DNA of 64,000 bases from Linnemannia hyalina (GCA_019671135.1 JAHRHY010000005.1:2046001-2110000); one strand, 5' to 3'. Positions 10,420-22,600 are shown, counted from the first letter of the stretch. The notes: generated by a model not told the origin, from the letters alone. Program-made: numbers and translations.

Positions 10420-12329
10420 CTGTTTTCTTTTTCTCGTTTACTTTTGTTTATCGATGAAGGAAGGGAAGAGTGGGTTGAGGTTAAGGTGTTATTCTGGTGA
10501 AGGTTCACTGAGAGTCGGCGGATGGTTAGGGTATGTGTTGGTTACCTTGATCGTAGAAGGGGACTTGGTTGTCAATGGCCAAGTCGGTAATAAGGAAGAG
10601 GTTGATTTGGATCCAGGGACAGGGACAGGGACAGGGGCGGGGGCAGGGGTGCAGAGTATAAGTGGTGGTGCAAAAGGAATAGTGCTGTGCGCGTGTCTAT
10701 GGTCCTTGTCAGTTGGGTAGCTCTTCAAAAAGCTGGCTGGAAAGAGAAGAGCGAATCGCGACCAAGAGGTAAAGAGAGGTATACAGGCACACGCGAGGGT
10801 AAAAAAGAAACGAGAGCGAAAGAAATAACAAGAGTGGGGAAAGAAAAATTGAAAGCAGGAGTACCAAAGAAAGGACAAAAAGGAAGAAGAGAAGAAGAGA
10901 GAAAGTGAGAATTGGAAGAGTGAGTGAGTGATGCGGAAGAGAAGGAATGAGTGAGATAGCGAGATAGGGCACGAGAGAGAAAAGGTGTACAGGTTCAGAA
11001 AGGGATCGATATGACATTCACATTCAATCCGACAATGTGGGTTGAGAAAGAGAGAGAGAAAGAGAGAGTGGGGGCATGTATGTAAATATGTATGGTGTAC
11101 ACACTATGGATATGTTGGATATGTCCCTCTTGTTCGTTGAGTTGGGGCATGTTCGAAGGAGAAGGAAGGGGAAGGGAGCATTCATCTTCTAGCCTAGCTA
11201 GGGCAAGTGAAGACGATTTTTATCTTTCTATGTCTTTTGGATTCCAATCTCGATCGTCTCTACCCCTCTCATACCCACGCTTGCACCTACACTCATAGTC
11301 ATTCGCATATACACATAACCATAGGTGGTGGTGGTCGTATCTTAGGCATGATCTATTACAAGGCAGGCTTGAGGGTTAGGCAAGGAACACACAACAGCGC
11401 GAAGAAAGGAAAAAAATACAAGTAGGTGGAATGTGGGATTTTGGTTGCAATTGAAATCGAATTGTCCCTTTTTTTTCACTCGTTTGCCCTTACTTCTTCT
11501 TTCTTTTTCACTTCTTTGCCTCTTTTCTTTGTTGTCACCTCTCACTTTCTTTGAGGACAATGAGCCCCTGACCTCCTTTTTCTTCCTCTTCTTGTTTTCT
11601 CTCCGACCACCGAAAGTCTGTAAAACAAAAGGAGGCTACAAATAAATGCATCCACTCTCACACATTCGCATGACGGTCAAGCACACGACCTTTTATTCTC
11701 TGGTGCGTTGCGCGACAAAGATTTCTTTAACTCACGTGTGCAGAGCACCCTTTTTCCCCTTCGCCCGCTGTCTGATTGCAAGAGAACAATTCAACATGGA
11801 AACTTGAGAAAGAACAAAGAGGACTTGTAAGCAGAGTGAAAGAGTCCTACTCCCAGTGAGATTAATGCCTCTTCAACATGTCAGGTTTGAGACTCGCTCC
11901 TGGACACTGGGGGGGGGGGTTCTTCTGAATCAATTTTTTCGGTCAAGAATTGTGGACGTTTTTTACTTGTTGTTATGCATCCTTGTTCAAGGCTAATTGA
12001 CTGGTTTGCTCTCTCCTGCAAGGTGAGAGAGTTCCATACATGGCATATTGCTTTATGACGGGCCCAGAGTACCAAGACAGCCAGGGATAGTGAGGTATGC
12101 AGCATCATCGGTGACCCAGTGCCGTGCCCGTCTGCTGAAATCGAAATGTCTGTCTCCCTGGAAGGTAAGTAGGGAAGCAGTCCCCGAGGGAAGGAAAGAG
12201 AGTCGACAGCAGTTCAGGAACAATCACTGGGCGAGACTAACAGACTCAGCGATAAAACGCCACCGCTTCTTTCGCGTTCCTCATTTGCTTACGCGTTCCT
12301 CATCTACTTACGCCCTCAATCCTCGCCGC
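10420..12329. other. Divergent intergenic region, no gene seen
   Basis: About 1.9 kb between two divergently read genes, so it should contain both promoters. It holds GA-rich stretches (10900-11070), a GGGACAGGGACAGG-type short repeat near 10615-10645 and C/T-rich tracts (11200-11300, 11465-11600). An open frame continuous with the F-box gene begins at 12048 but has no ATG before 12330. Confidence 0.45.
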
Positions 12330-15020
12330 ATGTCGGACATCAACAACCACCAGCACAACGAGCAACGTCCGCTCATGGACACATCACATACCACTCTGGC
12401 ACTAACAAGGATGGATCTCCTCGCGCAATTACCCCTAGAGTGTTTCCAGTCCATCCTCCAGACTCTTGCCCATCAAGCCGACGTCTCCGCGTTGGCCACC
12501 CTCCTCCGCGTCAACAAGCACATTGCATCCATCACGCTCCCCTACCTCTATCGCGACCTCTTCCTAAGGTCCTTTCACCACTGGAAAACCAGCGAGGGTG
12601 ACTCCGATCCTCCAAGCTCTGTGGACCGTCTCCTTCGGATGTTACTTTCGCACTACGTCACAGCAGCATTAGTCGACGATAACAGTATCCCCAAGGTCGT
12701 GGCTCTCGCCCTCAACCTTACCGCCTACAGGAGCACAATAGCAACTGCCCCCACCAGCCCACTGGACTATGCTGCTCAGATCCGCTGTATCAACTTGCAG
12801 GACTGGGCATTCCTAAACCAATCCGTATTTTACCTTTCAACCCTTCAGCCCGATTTACAGGAGTACATCGATGGACCAGAGTTCACGGTCCTCTGTCCCT
12901 GGGACCAATTTCTGCCTGAATATGAGCGGAACAATGATTCACCGATCATTCGCCAAGGATTTCTTCGAGTTCTGCTTCGCCGGGAATTGACCTGGACACT
13001 TGCTAACCCTATCCTCGAGCAACTCCAGACTTTGGTCATTCCTGTCTCCGATATTAATCGTTACCTTGGCGTTCTTGACCGACTCGGGCGACTGGAGTGT
13101 GTTCGATTTCTGGTGGACGAGGTTTATTCCTGTGGCCCAGGGGGAGCTCTGAGAGTTACCGAGGAGTGGAGTGCCAAGGCGCAGGAACGCGAGAAAAAAT
13201 CCATGGGTTCGTTGGTACGGTTTGTCGAGAGTCATACGCAGTTGTTCAAGGGTCAACTCAAGATCGCTACCTGCCACTCTAGTTCCATTTGGATGTGGGG
13301 TAAACAAACCTGCCCTGTGGATGTCCAGCTCAAGTTTCTTCAGTTGCTGCCCCCGCTACACAGGCCTAAAACCCTCGATGCCCGCAACGCGATGCAGTTC
13401 GCAGTACACCCGCACACGACGGATCTTGGACACGTCAAGGACATTTCCCTGGCACTGCCTCCAGGGCCCTTACTCGATCGACTTCGCGGCATTCGACAGT
13501 TCTTGCAGCGTTGCCGATCTGTGAAGCGTCTGCGCCTGACCTCGCTTGGGAAAGGCACCTTCAAGTGGGCGGTCGAGGAGAAGAGGATGGCCATGGATGG
13601 CATGGGCGGCAACACAATCATCAACGGCGGACAAGGACCACCATCCCTGCTGGACAACGATCGACCTGCCTGCCTGCTATACGGTTTAGTAGCACCAGTG
13701 GACATCTGGATCAGGGACATAAGGGACGGCACCACTGACGAGGTGGACGACATTGCGGTCGCCTTCAGCCAGACACTGACGGACCTCAGAGTGACCTCTA
13801 CGACGTTGTCTGCAATGAGCATACCACCTCCACTGGATATACCGCCTGCACTGGGTGTACCGCCTGCAGTTCATTTCGGACGAGGATGGGTCGATATGCC
13901 GGCCTTGGATAGACTTGTATTGGATACCGGAATTTCTCGGATGATGCTCGATCGAGAGCTACTTGTGCATTGTCCGAACTTGAGCTATGCGTCGCTGGGT
14001 GACAGGACGTTCAACTATCGGTGTCAGGATATCATGCCATGTCTCCCGGCGCGGCTCTGTCGACTGGTTACATTACAACTTTATGGATGGAGCTCATTGT
14101 CTTTTCACCCGGACACGTTTTATTCGACCTCGGAGCTCCGTACACTGGAAGTGGCGATGAGGCCACATTTCCACTACGTCGACCTTCAAGACATACATTT
14201 TATTCCGCCAATCGAGGAGTTGAACCAGTCCTACAACATCCACAATGACAACAACGGCGACGAGTCCGGCGCTACAGGATCGACGGCAACACCAGCTATT
14301 TTGGAGGAGACCCCTCAGATCACACGACCACGCTGGACATGGGACTGGCAGCTGCCTCACCTCACACAGCTACGACTTTCGGGCGAGTTTGCGTATCTTT
14401 TTGAGTTTCGGATGTTGCGAGGATGCCCGGCCTTGGATACACTTCACCTAGATATGGCCACGACCGGTCGAATGCACAGGCGGACACTCTCCATGGCTGA
14501 TCTCGTTCCTCCAAGCAACGGCAACAACAGCAGCACCGACAGTATCGGAGACCAAGGCGACGACGACGACGACTACTCTTCCTCCCATCAGCAACCGCTA
14601 CCACCCCTACCAACGACAACACCAGCAACAGCTGCACCAGGGCGCATTATTCTCCCAGTCCTCACGAAACTACAGCTGACCGGGAACTGGATCATCGAGG
14701 ACGACATTCTATTCGAGCTCCTGGCAGTGACATTCCCCAAAATGGAGCATCTCAGCTTGCAAGGGTCAACATCTTTCGCTCTCAGGAGTCTGCTCGATGT
14801 TGCCAGAGCCCTGCCCGTGCCCTGGAAGCTGCTCCATGTGATTCAGCCTGCGCCTCCAAGAGATCAGTGGACAGAGTTGGGTCTGAGGGTTTCGACAGAG
14901 GCGAGTGATGAGAGGCAGGTCCTTCCTATGCAGCTGTTCTTTAAAGAGGGTCGGGTTTGTGAGTATGTTGTTCTGCAGGATCCTGGCGAGAGTGTTGTAG
15001 GTGCGAGTGAGGACGAATAG
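12330..15020 (+). CDS. F-box protein with leucine-rich-repeat-like C-terminal region
   Basis: Single exon, 896 residues from ATG at 12330, the first in-frame ATG; the open frame reaches back to 12048 without one. The F-box is at about residues 28-70 (LLAQLPLECFQSILQTLA then LLRVNKHIASITLPYLYRDLF). The rest has irregular leucine-rich motifs of the LxxLxLxG type, e.g. LPHLTQLRLSGEFAYLFEF and ILPVLTKLQLTGNW, broken by Asn/Asp/Ser low-complexity stretches. F-box proteins recruit substrates to SCF ubiquitin ligases through Skp1; the substrate is unknown. It is a diverged paralog of the F-box gene at 25314-28178, and the relic at 35490-36235 is closely related to its C-terminal half. The upstream leader holds a possible GTAAGT donor near 12166, so a 5' intron is possible. 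Confidence 0.85.
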   Translation: MSDINNHQHNEQRPLMDTSHTTLALTRMDLLAQLPLECFQSILQTLAHQADVSALATLLRVNKHIASITLPYLYRDLFLRSFHHWKTSEGDSDPPSSVDRLLRMLLSHYVTAALVDDNSIPKVVALALNLTAYRSTIATAPTSPLDYAAQIRCINLQDWAFLNQSVFYLSTLQPDLQEYIDGPEFTVLCPWDQFLPEYERNNDSPIIRQGFLRVLLRRELTWTLANPILEQLQTLVIPVSDINRYLGVLDRLGRLECVRFLVDEVYSCGPGGALRVTEEWSAKAQEREKKSMGSLVRFVESHTQLFKGQLKIATCHSSSIWMWGKQTCPVDVQLKFLQLLPPLHRPKTLDARNAMQFAVHPHTTDLGHVKDISLALPPGPLLDRLRGIRQFLQRCRSVKRLRLTSLGKGTFKWAVEEKRMAMDGMGGNTIINGGQGPPSLLDNDRPACLLYGLVAPVDIWIRDIRDGTTDEVDDIAVAFSQTLTDLRVTSTTLSAMSIPPPLDIPPALGVPPAVHFGRGWVDMPALDRLVLDTGISRMMLDRELLVHCPNLSYASLGDRTFNYRCQDIMPCLPARLCRLVTLQLYGWSSLSFHPDTFYSTSELRTLEVAMRPHFHYVDLQDIHFIPPIEELNQSYNIHNDNNGDESGATGSTATPAILEETPQITRPRWTWDWQLPHLTQLRLSGEFAYLFEFRMLRGCPALDTLHLDMATTGRMHRRTLSMADLVPPSNGNNSSTDSIGDQGDDDDDYSSSHQQPLPPLPTTTPATAAPGRIILPVLTKLQLTGNWIIEDDILFELLAVTFPKMEHLSLQGSTSFALRSLLDVARALPVPWKLLHVIQPAPPRDQWTELGLRVSTEASDERQVLPMQLFFKEGRVCEYVVLQDPGESVVGASEDE

Positions 15021-17201
15021 AAAAAACATAGGTTGTGTTCTTTTTGAATTTCAAATAGTTGACCATTAAACAAATACCAAACCACAATCAGGGTTCATTA
15101 TTCATAGTTACTTTTCATTATTGAGCTCCCTCAATTTTGTTAATACTTAGGTTGAGCGAGGGTGGAGATTTGGGAGAAGTGTGCTGGCGTTCTTGGCTGG
15201 TGTCTATATGTTTCGTGATTATTTCGGTTGAGAGATTGGCGAATTGAGGCTGGGCTCTAAAGTCGATCTTGGCCCCCCAGATGGCGGATGTGAATGTGTC
15301 GGACCAGGCTTTGGACGTAAGTCGAAGGGGTTCTTGATTGATACAGCAGTGGCCATCTTGTTAAGTATGTAGGGGTGAGGACGTGTAGGGGTGGGATATG
15401 TAGAGGTGCGTGAGGAGAAGAAGACACGTCTATTGTTTTTTTCTAATTCCTGCTTTGTTGTCTTTTCTTGTTGCTGATCCGAGTTGACAGCAAAAAATAA
15501 TATGAATGAAGGTCGGTGATCGTCAGTATGGATGGATCGAATATCCAAGGGAACCTTGGATCCTTTAGGCTCCATTACTTTAACGAAAGCCTAAAGAAAA
15601 TGTGGCGATGCTTTGGTTCCAAGGAGAGGAGCGAAGATCTCGTGATGGGTACACAGGATCAGCACCGAGCAAGGAACATATTATTTTCTCTTTTTCCTCA
15701 AAGGACCTTTGAAAAAAAGACAAACAACAGTGGTAAGAAGATCAAAAGGTTCATATAAAAAAAGTCATTCGAACCGGGAGAATGGGGAAAAGGGGGGTAC
15801 AAGAACACATGGGTGGATCATGACCCTGGTAACCCTCGCCATCATCGTCACTCGGTCACACCCTCCACAGCCCAACAGGGTCCTCTTGGAAACATACCCA
15901 CTTGCAGCCGTCTTGCCCACCTACCCTCTTTTGATTTGGTTTTCCACGGGGGAGCACACACAGAATTCGCCAAGACAACCGCAAGAACAGATGATGAAAA
16001 AAATAATGGAAAGGAGGCCCCGATCCGGAAGAAAGAAAATGAGATTGAGCTGATGGACACCTCCACAACGTGGACAATAATCCTTTCCGGAAATTGCATT
16101 CACAGGCCAAGAGGGTTAGTAATGTAAGTTTTTGCCTTTGGCAGGATGTAGACAACTGTCTCATCACGATTCATTTTGCAAGGGCTAAGGGTAAGGGTCT
16201 AGGAGTGTCAAATAACAAACATCAATTGAGCGTGCGAGCAGCAAGAAAGAAGAAAAATTGTCCAGGTGCACAAAGTCTCACCTTGCCTTTGCCAGGGGCT
16301 CACACAATGCGCGCCACTTGTAATTTTTGCACCAAAAGGAATAAGGAGGAGGGGAGTGCAATATGATCAAACACAAAAAGGAGGTTGGGGATGTGCTTGC
16401 GTTGTCGCATGTGGAGGGTTCCATATAGTGGCAACACGGCTGATTGCCCTGGATGCACAGACGCATGTCATGCATATTTACTTTGTTTGTCTTGGTGCAT
16501 GGAGTGTGTTCCTGCTTTTGCCTTTGCCCTTGCCTTTACCCTTGCCCTTGCCGTTGCAGTGAATGCAATGACTGATCCATGCAAACACACAACCACAAAG
16601 GAAAAGGGTCGAAAGGGAAAGTGACGAGTAATGGATGGGTCGGGGGGTCAGAGGACACGAAATAGAAAAAAGAGAAGGGGAGGAGGGCTGCAGGATCATT
16701 TACATTTTTAGACCATGGGACTATTATACCTCAATGAATGCTCTCCCTTGTATATCGCCCCTTCGCCCCCTACTAGCGGGTATAAGCTGGCACCCTGACA
16801 GTGATGGTGGGTGATCAGAGACAGAGACGAGACAGGAAGTGAGACGGACATGGTTCAACGGTCCCTCTCCCCTGAAATAAAAACGATCAGAATAGATCCT
16901 TTTTTGTCTTTTTTTTTCTCTTTGTTCTCTTCTCTTCTTCTCTTCTTTTCATTTTCGTTCTTCCTCTCTTCCCTTTGCATTTTATATATAATCCAACTGT
17001 CATCTTCCTGTTCGTCTCTTCTCTTTCCTCACATCTGAGTCTGATTTTACATCCTGCCTCATCCAATCTAGACCAACCCCCTAATCACCTCTTCCTATCC
17101 ACACAGCTTTTTTTTTCTTCTCCTATTCTCACTCCGTCTTCGCTCATTGGCGATCAAAGGAATATCAAACAAGACATACCTACACACGAACAGGATATAC
17201 G
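15021..17201. other. Intergenic region, no gene seen
   Basis: About 2.2 kb. It contains a small inverted repeat around 15546-15560 (CCAAGG and CCTTGG arms), a short tandem GCCTTT/GCCCTT repeat at about 16515-16552, and a strong pyrimidine tract (16900-17130) leading into the next gene. Open frames present are short and of low complexity. Confidence 0.45.
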
Positions 17202-17979
17202 ATGGCCCCACAATCACGAGTAACAGGGGATGTCATATCCCCAGACATCATCCCCGTCACAGGCGCTGTCCCCTCTCCCTCTCATACACCCTCTTCCACA
17301 CCCTCTCCCGCACCCTCACCGAACGATGGCAGCATCAACAACGACACTAATAACAATAACCTGAGCCAAACCGAAGGATTTGAGACGTCGGGAACGTATA
17401 TCTACATGATCATGAGCGTCTCAATTCTCGTCACCGTCGTCTTCTTTGCTCGAGTCTGTCTTGCCAAGCGCAGAGAGAAAGAACGAAGACACAAGGAATT
17501 TGAGTGCGAAGGTAAAACATAAAACCTTTTTTCATTAAGCATTGTTTTGGAGTGTAGTGTGATTTGCACAAAGGTGTTGCACACAAAAAATTAATAACAA
17601 AGCCTTATTTTTCATCCCTTCTTGTTTCGCATGCTTGGCTTTGCACGAAATAGAAATAGCAATTCCACCAGGATATGAATTTCATCTGATTGACATCGCT
17701 TTGTACAACGCTCGTGCGCTGGGTGCAGGTCAGAGTACCAGTAACAGCAATTCACCAGCCACACACAACTCTGTCGCCCCCAACATAACCTCTGCTTCCA
17801 CTGCAGACATCCTACCACCCCCTCCAGCAGCATGGATTGGTATTGGTAGACACTCTACAGCACCGGCAGATCCGCCCACATACGAGTCCCTTCTAACTGA
17901 CTATGCTTTCGCTGCTCCTTCTGCTTCTGCTTCTTCCAATTCTTTGCCTTCTTCACATCCTCCCCGCCGTCCTTTGTAA
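17202..17979 (+). CDS. Small single-pass membrane protein with cytosolic PPxY motif
   Basis: Two exons, 17202-17511 and 17654-17979, 211 residues. The N-terminal 60 residues are Ser/Pro/Thr/Asn-rich. One hydrophobic segment at about residues 66-86 (YIYMIMSVSILVTVVFFARV) is followed by a strongly basic stretch (AKRREKERRHK), which predicts an outside N-terminus and cytosolic C-terminus. The C-terminal part contains a PPTY motif at residues 177-180 in the context ADPPTYESLL, a classic ligand for WW domains of Rsp5/Nedd4-type ubiquitin ligases. Fungal proteins of this layout often serve as membrane adaptors for Rsp5-driven sorting; that function is inference. I recognise no specific family. Confidence 0.72.
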
Positions 17980-18371
17980 TACCACACAAATACCATATGA
18001 ATAAAATAAAGCATTAATGTACAGTACCACTTTCGTCTTGTCCTCGTTTTGTGGAGAGAGACAAGTAGAAAGGAAGAGCAGAGTGAGAAACATCCAATGC
18101 ATACCACTGTGTCGTTTTGTTTGTTTGTGAAGATGAGCCCAGGGCATACATCGCCGCCTGTGCACGACAACAAGAACCAAAAAAAAAGGCTATTCCTGTG
18201 GTCATGCCTGGGCATAGGGCATGGCTGTTGACCCGACCCACAAAAGCTTGACCATTGACAACTAAAGGGTCAAGCCCCAATTAGTGTAGATTGCCAGATG
18301 TATATTATTTCATTTCCTCTTCTTCTTCCTTCCTCTTTTGTTTTCTTCTTTGCACCTCAGCACTTACCAAA
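17980..18371. other. Intergenic region, no gene seen
   Basis: 3' flank of the PPxY protein gene with an AATAAAATAAAG polyadenylation-like stretch at about 18001-18012, then a C/T-rich tract leading into the first F-box relic. Confidence 0.4.
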
Positions 18372-18620
18372 ATGACTACCCCTACACCATCCAAGAACCT
18401 GTTCGGCTCTTCAGACTTTTCGTTTCCGACTCAGCCGATTCCTTACCATCAATGACGCCTCCTGTGCACACGTCTCCAAAGCCTGCTCCGACATTCACAT
18501 CCGCCATCTAGCACAGGATCGACTTCAGAGCCCCCCCCTCAACTCGCCAACCTCTCAACCGAAATAATCGCGAAGCATGGACACCACATCCGGACAGTCA
18601 AGATTGTAAATATTAAAAAA
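18372..18620 (+). pseudogene. F-box gene relic 1 (N-terminal part, frameshifted)
   Basis: Read across frames, this stretch matches the N-terminus of the intact F-box gene at 33860. An ATG at 18372 opens MTTPTPSK. Then, in the frame of 18400, comes RFLTINDASCAHVSKA (compare RFVTLKDACSCALVSKT in the intact gene). In another frame at about 18547-18609 comes LANLSTEIIAKHGHHIRTVK (compare FADLSPAIITKNGHLIRVVK). Internal stops and frame changes rule out a working protein. Confidence 0.75.
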
Positions 18621-18949
18621 GCTCGCTGGGTTGAGGTAAACGCGAAAAAAGTAAAGGTCTCACTGCGCCACCTTGTTCTTGAAAATAAAATTCTAGCACC
18701 CCCCCCCCCCCACTCCATTTGACTTTGCGTGTCGAACGCGCAGAAAGGAAAGAGAAAATAATAATAGCACGGTGCCTGAAAAGCAAGCTCTGGACATGGT
18801 GCCCAGTTGTTGACAACTCCAAAGGGGTGGGGGCCTTCAACCCTCGACGTGCATATCTGACATTTGCAAACGAGAACTAGAATGTAAAGAGAGCAAGGTG
18901 TTACGTATACCCCTTCTGATTTTTCTTCTTTCATCCCTTTTTCCACTGT

Positions 18950-18953
<4 letters not shown>

Positions 18954-18982
<29 letters not shown>
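18954..18982 (+). repeat. Poly-T tract (29 T)
   Basis: Homopolymer between the two F-box relics; it could be the trace of an A-tailed insertion on the other strand or simple slippage. Length may be inexact in the assembly. Confidence 0.9.
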
Positions 18983-19022
18983 CCATTCATCCTCGTAGAC
19001 TCTCTCCTCAGCTCCCAGCAAC

Positions 19023-19330
19023 ATGGCCGCTACAGGTCCAAACTAGAATCCCCCCATTGAGATTACCTGAACTCGTGCGCCGCCGTTTCAGTTTCGCTTC
19101 GTCACTATCAAGGACGCTATCTCTTGCTCGCAACGTCCCCCAAGTCCCCCTGGACCGAAAACCTTTACCTCCGCAGTCTGGTCCCCAAAGTTAACTTTCA
19201 GTCGCAGCCCCTCGGTTTTTGCCGACCTCTCGCCCCCCTCCCCCCCCCCGAAATGCTGTCGCCAAGAATGGAAAAACCACATCCGGATCGTCAAGAAAAA
19301 TAGCCAAGACGCATCCTCAAGTATCCTCCC
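19023..19330 (+). pseudogene. F-box gene relic 2 (N-terminal part, frameshifted)
   Basis: Second decayed copy about 650 bases after relic 1. An ATG at 19023 is followed by a stop. Then NPPIE, LPELVRR, FRFVTIKDAISCS, AVWSPKLTF and VFADLSP appear in changing frames, then NHIRIVKKNSQ. These track, in order, the intact protein at 33860 (NPFEVPELIHRL, RFVTLKDACSC, AAWFSVDF, RFADLSP, HLIRVVKNAKS). Runs of C at the frame changes suggest slippage contributed to the decay. Confidence 0.75.
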
Positions 19331-19634
19331 CTTGGCCAACGCAGCTGTAGGAGAGGACAGGAATTGATCAGGAACAACCAACCAACCAACCAACCAACCC
19401 CCCTTCCTTCCAAGGAGTCACTACTGCTCGTACAATCCATTGCGTTTAGCTTCCCTTGATCTTCAGCAAACTCACATGAATAAAAAAAAAATAGAAACGG
19501 TTCAAATGTCACAACACGGGTCAATGCGAGCCTTTCCCCCACACACTCCCCAACCAAGCGTGGATTTTTGTAACTTTAATTTGAATAGGGGATTTCCGTC
19601 AACACTTGTCCCCCCCTCCATGCTAGAAGCAGAC
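19331..19634. repeat. Intergenic stretch with CCAA tetranucleotide repeat
   Basis: Separates relic 2 from the 3' end of the IPT/ankyrin gene. It holds six AACC/CCAA units at about 19376-19400. No gene seen. Confidence 0.55.
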
Positions 19635-22600
19635 TTAGGCGATAGGAACCTTGATTTGATCGTCCGGCCTAGGAGCGCCATACAAGTCCTGTTTCTGAGG
19701 CATACCATGTTGCATCATAGGAATGGGCAAAGGGGCCGGCATGGAATGCTGGTGGTGACTAGCATGCGCAACAGGATATGGATCAGGGAGAAGTGGCGGG
19801 ATCACCATTGGCCTCTGCTGTTGATGTTGCTGTTGTTGTTGCTGCTGCTGTTGCTGATAATGCAAGGTCTGCTGCTGTTGTTGCTGATACTGCAAGGTTT
19901 GCTGCTGTTGTTGCTGATACTGCAAGGGCAGCTCCGGTACTGACACACTGACAGGATTTGTCTCTGAGGCTGAAGTCGGTACTACAAAGTTCTTGGGCCT
20001 GTTCACACGCGTAATCTTGTGCTTTGGTGGCGGTAAGGAGGACGGAGCCTTGGGCGATGTTGTCGGTAGAGGGCGGTAGCTTCCTGCGGTAGCGGGGGAG
20101 GTCGACAATAAAGTCGGCGAGTGGTTCTCTATGATTGGCGATGGTTGGTGCTGTTGTGGGTATGATGTTTGAGAGTTGTGGGGTCGTGGCACTGGCAGTG
20201 GTACAGAGTTGGCTCGAGGCGGAGTAGTCAGTTCGGGGCGTGACATAAGATGATGACCATGAGCCTGGAGGTGAGGCATAATAGGCATTGTAGGTGCGTG
20301 TTGGACGAAAGTGTGAAGCGGTTCCTCGTGATGCTGCTGTTTTTGATAATGCTGCTGGTCATGAGGTGGGTAATGGTGCGATTGCTGTTGAGGTTGTGGG
20401 TGAGGTTGCTGGTGGTGTTGTTGTGGCCACTGAGCTTGTTGGTGCTGGTTGTTTTGGTGTTGATGATGCTGGGGTTGATAAGTTGGGTATTGCTGAGCGA
20501 CAACATGAGGGTCGCCATGGCCAGGATAATGAGCTGGACTATGTTCCGCCGTTGTCTGAGGCACTCCTCCGTGGTACTGTCCGGTACGGTTCCCATTATC
20601 CTCGATAATTGCCTGCGCGGTGTTGACTCTTTGAGGTGGGTGATGTTCCGAAGGTGCCGACAGACTAGCCTCAGTCGAAGGAGGGGAATATGCCAGGGTT
20701 GCATCAATGCCAGCCATCGTTGGGAAGTAAGTATGGTTTCCTCGGGTCTCTGGAGGCGAGTCGTTGTAAGGCGAAATCAGTGGTGTTGGAGGCAACGGCC
20801 TGTCAGCAGTCTCAGAAGCAAGGGCAGTTGACGCCGTGTCAGGAAGGACTGGACTGCCATTGAGTGTTGATGATCGAGAGGGCTTTGGAGGTGAGGTTGC
20901 CCTTGATCCTGATGACGACGACTGTGGTGGAGGAATGGATGGCAGCGGTCGTGTTGCTCTGCCCAGGATAGATCGCTTGTGGTCCTGTGATGCCTGCAAC
21001 GTCGCTGCGAGTACTGTCTCAATCTCCTCGCGGTCCAGAACAGTCGCAAAATCAAGGGCTAATACGAGTGAAGTGGAAACAGGGAGGGCACTTTAGTGAA
21101 AAAGAACATCCAATAAGTTCGTGCTGTATTTCGTAATGAGATTTGAAGGTGTACCTGTGAGGCCGTTGGGGTCTCGAGTAAAGACTTCGCTCTCGCTGGT
21201 GATAGCACAGCTCTGAAAAGTCACGAGTAAATGACGGGAGAGTTCCCGCACGAGTGTCTTTAGACCAAGAACGACTGCCAAATGTAACATGTCATGGCCA
21301 TCTTGGGTGACAGCTCTGATGATATTCATGCCTTCATCTGAGATCAAGTCGCGCCTGTCGCACAGCATGTAGATGACGCCAAGTGCCAGATGTTCAGATC
21401 GAGTCACTGTAGGGGGCTGATCAAGGGTTAGCAACGCTAGAGTTCTTTGCCGTGCCTAGAATATATAAAAAAAAAAGAGAAGCTTGATTAGCCGGGTGTC
21501 TCAAGAGAAAACATGAAACTATAGAATTAAATATTGATGATGCTGGATTCATCGAACGTACAGTGTGTTCTGTCTCAATGTCTAGTTCTGCGGTCAGTGA
21601 GGCATGGATGAGCTGGCGGTGGAGTCCTATGATGGTATGGAGCAGTTCCGTCTCGGAATCTAAAAGGTATTTCCAGGCGTATATGGGTCAGCGACGACGG
21701 ACGACAAAGTGGAGATGAAAAATTAATAAATAACACAGGTGGACATGCCAAATGTAAAGATATGATAAGACACCAATGAACAGGATGTTTTGGGGTGGGT
21801 GCCAAAAATGAAAACGTCGACCTATTAATATCGACCGCTTGTGTGTGTGTGTGAGTGTGTGTGAGTGGGTTTGTCACCATTACATACCTTCGACAGCAAC
21901 CATGTCAAAGGCAATGACAGGATCAGAAGAGTCCTTTACGCCACTTTCACAGGTAAGCGTCACCGAGAGCTGTAGTGTCTTGGGTGTGAGTGTGGTTGGG
22001 GATGAGTCTGTGGTGTTGGCCGTGGAGGACCACGCCCAATCGAGCAAGTTGGGGACGATAAACTCCATTTCTGTGCTTTTGAGGACCCGAGGTGTGACAA
22101 CCTTTGGCTCACTTTTGTCCAATGATGAGCATGCAATGGCCACCTGTACGCCGGCTATGGTATTTCATTCGCAAAAACACAAAGGGTGTTAGGGCTGACT
22201 GAGCATCTGTATTTTTGTTGTGCCTGCTCGTTCTCTTCTGAGATAGCCTTATCAGCAACTTGCCTCGAAAGTTGTCGCCAGTGAGGAGGATCGTTGAACC
22301 GCCTCGGGCAGGAACCGTGCGACGAGAGACTGAGTGGAGTGAGAGAGGGAAGTGACCGTGTTCGGCCCATGCGTCGGAGACGGGTTCCTGAATAGTGGTG
22401 GCGCTAGTTGGTTGAACAGCTGTGTTTGAGTCTGACTGGCCCTGGGGGTTCTGGGGCTGGTTTGTCCTTGCAGGGGGGGCTGGTGGGTTCAGGGAGTGCG
22501 AGGACGAAGGGGTAGAAGAGTTGTTGTTGTGGGCGTAGAAGTGAGGAGTCGAGTCATGGTAGGAATTGTTTGCATGGGCATCCAGGCTGGCTGTTGCCGA

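Noticed and set aside
12048..12329. N-terminal extension of the F-box protein
   Set aside because: The frame is open but starts without an ATG and contains a likely leader intron donor; the first ATG at 12330 is preferred.
15764..15790. Sequence resembling a tRNA T-loop (GGTTCGAAT on the minus strand)
   Set aside because: The adjacent stem does not pair and no acceptor or anticodon arm can be built around it.
16183..16200. Short AAGGGTAAGGGT repeat resembling telomere units
   Set aside because: Only two or three imperfect units inside intergenic DNA; no true TTAGGG array.
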